From Cephalotrichum gorgonifer (lineage: Eukaryota; Ascomycota; Sordariomycetes; Microascales; Microascaceae): DNA of 64,000 bases. A model generated the notes under the pieces. That model saw only the letters and a list, made by a program, of their open reading frames with translations, was not told the origin of the DNA and ran no database searches. The first letter of the stretch is position 1; each line of letters begins with the position of its first letter. The position numbers and the translations under genes were made by a program. The stretch covers positions 2,691,863 through 2,755,862 of the forward strand of contig ONZQ02000002.1 in the NCBI GenBank assembly GCA_900312665.1, in the 5' to 3' direction. Shown here one piece after another: positions 57,364-64,000 of the stretch.

Positions 57364-58482
57364 TTAGTAAAATATCCTCGAGAACTCCACCAGCGCCATG
57401 ATGGCCATTGCCTGGCCGTACGGCATGCTCGTGACGGGTATGTCCTTGTAGTGCTGGAGGTCGCTCCCCATGCCCGTGCCGAAGGACGTGTTAAGAAGCT
57501 CTCCCTCGGGGCTAATATTGTCGAGGACGGCCTTGACGCCGCGGATAGCCACGTCCTCGTACTCCTTTCCGATATGCCTCCTCCGCTGGGCCTTAAGGAT
57601 GCCAAATGCGAAACCGGCCGTTGCGCTCGCCTCCGGGTATGAGCCCTCCTCTTCTGGTATATCCAGCAGCGTCCTCCACAAACCAGACTCTGCCTGTAGG
57701 GACTTCAGCGACTCGCACTGGGCGTCGAGGGTGGAGCGTAGGATGGCGCCGATAGGGTCGTCGGGGCCGAGGTCGAGAAGCTCGATGAACTCCGGGATGA
57801 CAATGGTCAGCCAGCTGTTGCCCCTGGCCCACCGCGCGTTGGCGAAGTTGTGGCCACCCTCCTTAAAGGTCCAGCCGTGGAAGAAGAGGCCGGACTTGCT
57901 GTCGAATAGGTACTGAATGTGTAGGAGAAACTGGCGCTTTGCCTCCGCGACGTAGTGCGGCCTGTTGAGGACCAGACCAATCTTCGCAAGAGGCATGACG
58001 GTCATCATGAGGGTGTCATCCCACAGCTGCTGGTCGTTAACCTCGAGGTATGTAATGTGCTGCATGCCACCGTACTTGGTGCGCTCGAGGTCGTGGTACG
58101 CCCACTCGGCCCAGCTGTCAAGCCAGGGGAGATAGGTGGAGTTGCCGGTGCGCTCGTATACGTATGCCAGCGTGAGGAAGACGGCCATGGTGTTGATGTT
58201 CTTGGTGGTGCCGCCGGCTTCGAAGCGGTTCCGGAACCAGTCCTCGATGATCTTGAGGCAGGACTCGTCCCCCGTCAGCTCGTAGTACTGCCAGATACCA
58301 TAGAGGCCGATGCCGTGTGTCCACTCCCAGTCGTTCCAGCCCTTTGTGTCGATGACCCTGCCATCCTCGAGGGTCATGAGGAACTCGCCCGTGTTGTCTT
58401 TGATGTTGACCAGCGCGTCGATCAGGAGCTTGATCTTGGCGTGGATGTCGGCCGACTTGATCCCGTGGAGTTCGATGGGCAT
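57364..58482 (-). CDS. GH105 unsaturated glucuronyl/rhamnogalacturonyl hydrolase
   Basis: A single exon of 372 residues, the usual size for GH105 (YteR/RhiN-like). The enzyme removes the unsaturated sugar left at the non-reducing end by pectin (rhamnogalacturonan) lyases. Visible (alpha/alpha)6-barrel landmarks are W-E-W-T-H-G-I-G-L-Y-G near residue 52, L-W-D-D-T-L-M-M with the likely catalytic Asp at 155, F-F-H-G-W-T-F near 206, R-W-A-R-G-N-S-W-L near 220 and S-Y-P-E-A-S-A-T-A near 286. There is no signal peptide, so it should act on imported unsaturated disaccharides. It is divergent from an MFS permease 1.4 kb away, and a Zn2Cys6 regulator lies beyond that. Confidence 0.92.
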   Translation of the reverse strand: MPIELHGIKSADIHAKIKLLIDALVNIKDNTGEFLMTLEDGRVIDTKGWNDWEWTHGIGLYGIWQYYELTGDESCLKIIEDWFRNRFEAGGTTKNINTMAVFLTLAYVYERTGNSTYLPWLDSWAEWAYHDLERTKYGGMQHITYLEVNDQQLWDDTLMMTVMPLAKIGLVLNRPHYVAEAKRQFLLHIQYLFDSKSGLFFHGWTFKEGGHNFANARWARGNSWLTIVIPEFIELLDLGPDDPIGAILRSTLDAQCESLKSLQAESGLWRTLLDIPEEEGSYPEASATAGFAFGILKAQRRRHIGKEYEDVAIRGVKAVLDNISPEGELLNTSFGTGMGSDLQHYKDIPVTSMPYGQAMAIMALVEFSRIFY

Positions 58483-59857
58483 CTTGTAGGACTCTGAGGA
58501 GGCTGTCTATTCGTTTCGTTTGTTTACTATGCGACTCTGTGATCAGTGGGAGCCAGGGGAAGAGGATGCATTGGGGGTCTTCTCACTATTCCACTTTCTT
58601 GTTCTCGTGTATGTGTGCCTGTTCCCAAATTATTCCTTGTTCAAATCGAATGGGACATAAAATCAGAGCTCCTCGCGCATGTATAAAATTGACAGATAGC
58701 CAGCTAAAGTGGTAGGTTGGGGTAAATGTTGCAATTGGTCGCTAATGGGAGAAGAGGGGTAGCGTTCGCTCCCCGGCATATTTGTGCGCGAGGGGACATC
58801 GTGATTGGTACCTCCCCCGCACAAGTTGGGGTATACATGTACAAGCGGCCATTTGGCCAGCCATTTTACCTCACTAGTCTAGCTCCGGGGATCGGTGATA
58901 ATCTTGTTATGGGGTTCTTGACCCTTATCCTTCTCCTGGCCATCCCGATCGTGTCAGTCAGACCTTTGAGTGGAGCGTCTGTGTGGGGTGATTCTCTCCT
59001 TATTTGGTGGATAAATTACCCCGTGGGGTGGCTTGCTGTTGTCTTCGTGGGATCGGTGCATCTTCAACCCGAACATGTCGCGCCACAAAAGCCGAGGTTG
59101 GTGCCATTTGCGCGCAAATGGGGATGAAGGGTTTTAGCAGTGCTGCATCTCCAGCGTGGTATTCGGGCCCAAATCGGTGTTGTCTTCCGAGGAGACTGCC
59201 GAGATCAAGGGTATCTTAAGTCATCTGGCAGGACTATTAGCTTCAACAGCTATCCCTTTTCGGCCTGTAGGACCGATTGGTGATGGGGCGAGTAATTCAA
59301 TCGTGCAGCTAGACAAGGATCTTCGGCATGTTTTAACCCAACCGCCGTGTGCAAAACCACCGCTGAGTCTGCTCAGAGTCTGCTCAGAGCACATGTGCTT
59401 CCGTGTGGGGCCATCGGGGCGCTTGCCGCCGTCATTTTGTATTGTATTTTGTCATTGGCGACGATCCTCACCGCTTCTGTGCAGCTCCTCTGACCCGCAC
59501 CCCACGGGGGAACGCACGGGAAGATTGGAGCGAAGCCGCAATGAATCCGGGGATGCGGCACGCGAATCCTCCCTGGCGGACAGGGACTAGCTGCTGCAAA
59601 TGGTTTAAAAGACCCTTAACCTCCTCCTCGTCCGATCGCGATAGTTTTTCGATTCAGCACCGTCGCTCGACTTTGACCCTCCTCCTGCCTTTGTTTGCTT
59701 CGGCACGCCTTCTGCTCTCTCTTTCAGAGCCTGCCCCGCACTCAAACCTCCCTACACTTCCCCAACCCCTCATTTCCTGAGAGGCACGAGGGAGAAGGAG
59801 AGGTCCAGAGGATACGCTGTCACAAAGAGGGGCTTCCACTCTCCAGCCACCATTACA
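58483..59857. promoter_or_regulatory. Divergent intergenic region, GH105 and DAL5-like permease
   Basis: 1.4 kb between two divergent genes. The last 250 bases before the permease are pyrimidine-rich (CTCCTCCTGCC, CTGCTCTCTCTTTCAG), as usual for highly expressed fungal promoters. A 133-codon frame at 58726-59127 is not recognisable and I do not call it. Confidence 0.5.
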
Positions 59858-61515
59858 ATGTCGGACAAGGATAAGCCTACTGCGGCCCCGGCCGAGATCC
59901 AGTCGCCGTATCCTGACGAGAAAGTCGCGAATCAAAATGGGGCCGAGCTCGAGCGCGCGACTTCTGTCGAGATGGCCAAGTCGGGCACCCGCGTTGAAAG
60001 GGTAGACAAGGAGCTGGCGGAATACGTGTCGGCCGTCCGCATAGACATCTCGCCCGAGGAGAATGATCGGCTCCGTCGGCTGATCGACAAGCGCGTGCTG
60101 GCCATCATGATTGCCACCTACTTCATCCAGGCCATCGACAAGGGCACCATGAGTTTCGCCGCTATCATGGGTATCAGGGAGGACGCCAACCTCAAGGGCC
60201 AGCAGTTCTCGTGGCTCACCACCTGTATCTACATCACCATCCTCATCGTCGAGTACCCGCAGAACTACATCATCGCCCGCGTCCCCATCGCCAAGTACCT
60301 CAGCTTCTGCATCGTGGCCTGGGGTATCGTCCTTGCCTGCACCGCCGCCTGCACCAACTTCGCCGGCCTCGTCACCGTCCGTACCCTCCTCGGACTCTTC
60401 GAATCCGCTTGCCAACCTGCGTTCGTTCTGCTGTCCTCCACGTGGTACAAGCGTGAGGAGCAGGCATCGCGTGTGACGTACTGGTACATGATGAACGGCG
60501 CCCAACAGATCGTGGGTGGTCTGCTAGCCTACTGCTTCACTCTCATCAGCAGCGGACCGCTCAAGTCGTGGCAGTGGCTATTCCTGGCGTACGGTGTTGT
60601 TTCCGTAATCTATGGCGTCTTCGTCGGTTGGTGGATGCCCGACTCGCCCATGCGCGCCAAGTGCTTTACCGAGGAGGACAAGCATCTCATGGTAGAGCGC
60701 GTTCGATCCAACCAGACGGGTGTTCAGAACCGCACCTTCAGGAAGGAGCAGGTCTGGGAAGGCCTGACGGACCCCCAGGCCTGGGGTTACGCCCTCATCC
60801 AGCTGTGCACTACCCTGCCTACCAGCGGTCTCGGCGGCTTCCAGGGTATCATCATTACCGGCTTCGGCTTCACCCCTCTCCAGACACAGCTGCTTGCTAT
60901 GGTTCTCGGCGCCTACATCATCTTCGTGCTCCTTACTTCGGTCTGGATTGTCAAGAAGACCAACCAGAACCTGCTTTGCATGCTTGGCTTTGTCATCCCG
61001 TACGTGGTCTTTCCGTGTCCCAAAACAAACTGAACAAGTATACTAACACAGGAATGCGTTGTAGATCATTCATTGGTACCATCTGCTTGATGGTTGTGCC
61101 TCTGGAAACCCTTGGTCAAAAGATCGGTTTGCTCATCTGCTACTATATTACGCTCTCCTTCTGGTCCGCGCAGACCCTCGCGCTGTCCATGGTCTCGCGG
61201 AACATCGCCGGACAGACCAAGAAGTCCGTCGTAGTTGCCATGAGCTTCGTCATCTGGGCCACCGGAAACTCCATCGGCCCCCAGGTCTTCCTCGACTGGG
61301 ACAAGCCCCGCTACTTCATCGCCTTCTCGACCCACCTGGGCTGTTACACTTTGCTTGTCATTGTCATCTTGGGTCTGCGCTGGCACCTGGTGCGCGAGAA
61401 CAAGAAGCGCGATGCCCTGGGCGCCACCGACGCCTCTAGCTCGGCGGCGAACTTGGACCACGCCTATGAGGATCTGACGGACAGGGAGAACAAGACCTTC
61501 CGCTACGTGTACTAG
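59858..61515 (+). CDS. MFS permease, allantoate/anion:cation symporter (DAL5-like) family
   Basis: Two exons, 59858-60999 and 61065-61515, give 530 residues. ACS-family landmarks are D-K-R-V-L-A-I-M-I-A-T-Y-F-I-Q-A-I-D-K near TM1, L-L-G-L-F-E-S-A-C-Q-P-A-F after TM4, S-T-W-Y-K-R-E-E-Q, W-Q-W-L-F-L-A-Y-G, and A-G-Q-T-K-K-S-V-V-V-A-M in the second half. Fungal relatives import allantoate, ureidosuccinate, nicotinate and other organic anions. The intron's usable acceptor is GTAG at 61064, since the CACAG 26 bases earlier shifts frame. Given a cytosolic GH105 next door, an oligogalacturonide-type anion is one candidate cargo. Given the nitrogen cluster at 47-55 kb, ureido acids are another. Confidence 0.9.
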
Positions 61516-62520
61516 AGTTCCATAATGACCTGTTCCTTGTCGTGGGGACCTACCGATTACGTCACTACAACAACACATTTTTCTGCCATTTCGCAGGAGG
61601 CTTCTGATCGAAGGCTATCCCCACCTCAATATACGTATTTCCACTCAACTCGATATCAATCCATTTTCACTAGCGAGATTGTGATATAGACAAAAGAAGA
61701 CGCGTAACAGGGATGGTGTGTAATCAGTGTACACAGTGTACACTCTCCCCGGGGGAAGCTGGACCAGCCAGCCGCAGTTGACTCCTCCAATCCGTGAAAC
61801 CGAAAAGGAAGCTCCACCCGTAGGCCGCAGAGTCCCAGGTAACTCTAATGTGGTTCAGCCTTTGGCAATGGAGACTAAGAGTGCTTGCTACGATATCTCC
61901 CTACTGTTGACCAGTGTACTGCGTTCTGAAAATGTTCCGGCCGAACTTCATCTCTGGTCATTGATTGTTGGTATTCGTGCCCTAAAGAGACATTAGTGAA
62001 GGGTCCAAACCGATCTCCTAATTCAAATATATCGCACTTGATCTCAGGAACGACATAATTGACTCTGGTTATATGGTGTTCCCCTTCGTTCCAGCCCTCG
62101 GGTGCAGGCTAGTCTTGTAGGAAGTGAGTTAAGCGTACGTTCCATCCATCCGTCTCCAAACATAAGTGTTAATTATCTGATGGATCAAAGAAGGCTTCTG
62201 TATAGCTACATCACGAGATGTGTCCGTAACGATAATCGAAATCATGGAAGTAATACTATTACTGATATATAAGTACATAGGGATGCATTTCAGGTCTTCG
62301 GACAGTATTTGAAAAGGGGTATTAGTGTATTCCGGATGGTGACCATGCCTCAGTAAATCCGCATCTTGAGAGAAACAACAGCAACCACATAGAACATTCG
62401 TGTATTGTCTCATAATCCGTCCGTTTCCTTCGACGACATGAATTCCTTTGTTTCGTCCAGCCCCATATACCTGTTTTAACTCGTTAATTCCGTGTCCGTG
62501 AATTTTGTTTCTAGATATGC
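61516..62520. other. Intergenic, convergent 3' regions
   Basis: 1.0 kb, A/T-rich, between the DAL5-like permease and the second regulator. No supported gene. Confidence 0.6.
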
Positions 62521-64000
62521 TCACCCGTTGAGAAGGATCACCGCAAACTCATCGACGTCGTCTCCTCTTCCGTGCTCGAGAAAATCTTCGAACGAAAAGT
62601 TGCTGATGATAAAATGCGGCTTCTCACTCCACATGCGGTAGAAAGTGGATGACGAGTCGGCCTCCCACAGATGGCGGGAGAGGGTCCAGCGGTGAGTGTA
62701 CTCCCATGTATCAGCGTCGTCTGCATTTGGGTTAGTCTAGAGTGCAATAAACTATCTTGAGAAAGGGAATTTCACCTATTTTTTCTGTACACTTCATCAT
62801 CCCGTACAGCGTCAAAACCGAGTATGCCATAACAATGGTCCTACGTACGGATTCCGCAAAAATCCATCTCTTGTGGTAGCAGAGAAAGAAGTTAACGTGG
62901 GTATCTTTAAGTACGGCGTCATATCGTTCTCACCTTCCACTCTTTCGGCGGCTGCGCTTTCACAGCGTTACCTCCCAACTTCGCGATATCACCAAGGTTC
63001 TCGCGGACCCTGCACAGATCGCCCAGCCACGTCCGCAGAAGCGGGATGTCGTGTTCACCCTGCGCCCGTAGAGTCACGTCTCCATCAAATAACCGTATGA
63101 CCTGGTAGAGGAAGAGCGCCTGTGTACACGCAAGCTTCTCGGCTGGGGTCACAATAACCCGGCCGGCTTCGGTCCCGATCAGTGCCCGGACGTTGCGGTA
63201 CAGCGCTTGCATGACAGTCGCTATATTTCTCGGGTTGCGATTGGTATAGAGCACGTTCGTAGCGAAACAGTCAAGAATACATGGGGGCGTGTGGTCCGTA
63301 TACAAGCGCGCATGCATGAACGGCGTGGAGTTGCGTTCGGCCACATCGGACGTGAACGCTTTCACGCGGTTGACCAAATAGTACACCTGTGTCGTCGGAT
63401 CATGGAGTTTCCATGGTTCAAGATACGCCTGCACGACACGTCAGACGTGACATCCTAAGACTTGTAGTCGAACGATCCCAAAGGCAGCGACGACGGGGAT
63501 GTTCGGTGAAAGCCAGTCACACGGGACTCACACAGAATGGTGCCATCTTTTCGTAAGCCATTAGAATACCATCATCCGCCGGGCTGCCCGAGCGGTCTAT
63601 CGAGGATCCGTGATCAACCGGAACAAGCCACTGGTCCTTGTCCACGGCGTGGCTACTATCTAACAAGCTTAGGAAGGGGTCCATGGGAGTGTCGCCGTTG
63701 GTATCAGCATCCGTTCCAGAGTTGTGGTGAGATTTAGTCATAGGTGATTCTAGTTGAGAATCTATGGGCATGATCCCAAAGTAATCCACATCCATAGGTA
63801 GGTCAGGGGAGAAGATCGAGCAGGCACTGCCGCCGAGTTGTAGACCCTCAGCGTGGGGCGCCACGTCAATGCTATCGCTCCGGGGCTGGACGCTAATAGC
63901 GGCTCTGGCCTTGGCGTAGACGCAAGCGACTTTCTTCTCCACACACCTAGAACAAACTGGCGTCCGTTTATCGCACCGCCTCTTCGCCTGGACACAGGCG
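62521..64000 (-). CDS. Zn2Cys6 transcription factor (5' end beyond window)
   Basis: Four exon segments are visible: 63532-64000 (cut by the window end), 62934-63428, 62776-62869 and 62521-62720, for about 420 residues. The window starts inside the zinc cluster at its second Cys (A-C-V-Q-A-K-R-R-C-D), followed by C-x6-C-x2-C-x6-C, so only the first Cys is missing. A Ser/Asp-rich linker follows. The C-terminal part is helical and includes W-K-R-W-I-F-A-E-S-V-R-R-T-I-V-M-A-Y-S, a stretch common in fungal regulators of this kind with a short C-terminal domain (aflR/secondary-metabolite type rather than full MHR). Introns 63429-63531, 62870-62933 and 62721-62775 keep frame exactly. Its targets may include the DAL5-like permease and GH105. 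Confidence 0.87.

Noticed and set aside
1..64000. tRNA, rRNA, CRISPR arrays and intact transposons
   Set aside because: Reading both strands I found no tRNA-like or rRNA sequence, no spaced identical repeats and no transposase or reverse-transcriptase frame. A covariance-model scan would be needed to exclude small RNAs.

Overview
This 64 kb window reads as genomic DNA of a filamentous ascomycete (Pezizomycotina). Most genes carry short introns (about 50-116 nt) with GTRNGT donors, CTAAC-like branch points and YAG or AAG acceptors. The families present are typical of such fungi: Zn2Cys6 regulators, a HET-domain protein, an RTA1-like protein, many MFS transporters and secreted or intracellular carbohydrate-active enzymes. 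I rebuilt 22 protein-coding genes from reading frames plus splice junctions; two are cut by the window ends. For every complete spliced gene the exon lengths sum to a multiple of three.

Layout. 0-6 kb: the 3' end of an M28 aminopeptidase gene, then an intracellular GH36 alpha-galactosidase divergent from a sugar permease, with CreA-type motifs between them. 8-11 kb: a SulP sulfate permease. 10.7-17.5 kb: a long gene-poor stretch with a 20-N assembly gap and a 20-bp minisatellite. 17.5-24 kb: a GH7 cellulase-family protein with altered catalytic residues, an alpha/beta-hydrolase, and a stand-alone CDH-type cytochrome domain. 25-33 kb: a DHA1 MFS transporter, a HET protein and an RTA1 protein. 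33-40 kb: a GH43 beta-xylosidase, a possibly GPI-anchored RNase T1 homologue, a DUF3632-like protein and a second MFS transporter. 41-46 kb: a MATE transporter and a ureohydrolase with a signal-like N-terminus. 47-55.5 kb: a compact nitrogen-type cluster. 56-64 kb: a small unknown protein, a GH105 hydrolase, a DAL5-like permease and a second Zn2Cys6 regulator that runs off the window.

The most interesting unit is 47.3-55.7 kb. A Zn2Cys6 regulator, a maleate-isomerase/AMDase-like protein (Asp/Glu racemase superfamily), an NCS1 permease and a hydantoinase/dihydropyrimidinase lie side by side. The permease and racemase-like genes share a divergent promoter holding a perfect 21-bp palindrome built on TCGGGCAA. 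The hydantoinase promoter holds three copies of the same element at exact 11-bp spacing. The enzyme set resembles bacterial hydantoin-utilisation operons without the carbamoylase, so I propose a co-regulated cyclic ureide/imide scavenging cluster. The second notable find is the GH7 protein, whose E-x-D-x-x-E catalytic motif reads E-V-N-V-W-D in an otherwise intact seven-exon gene.
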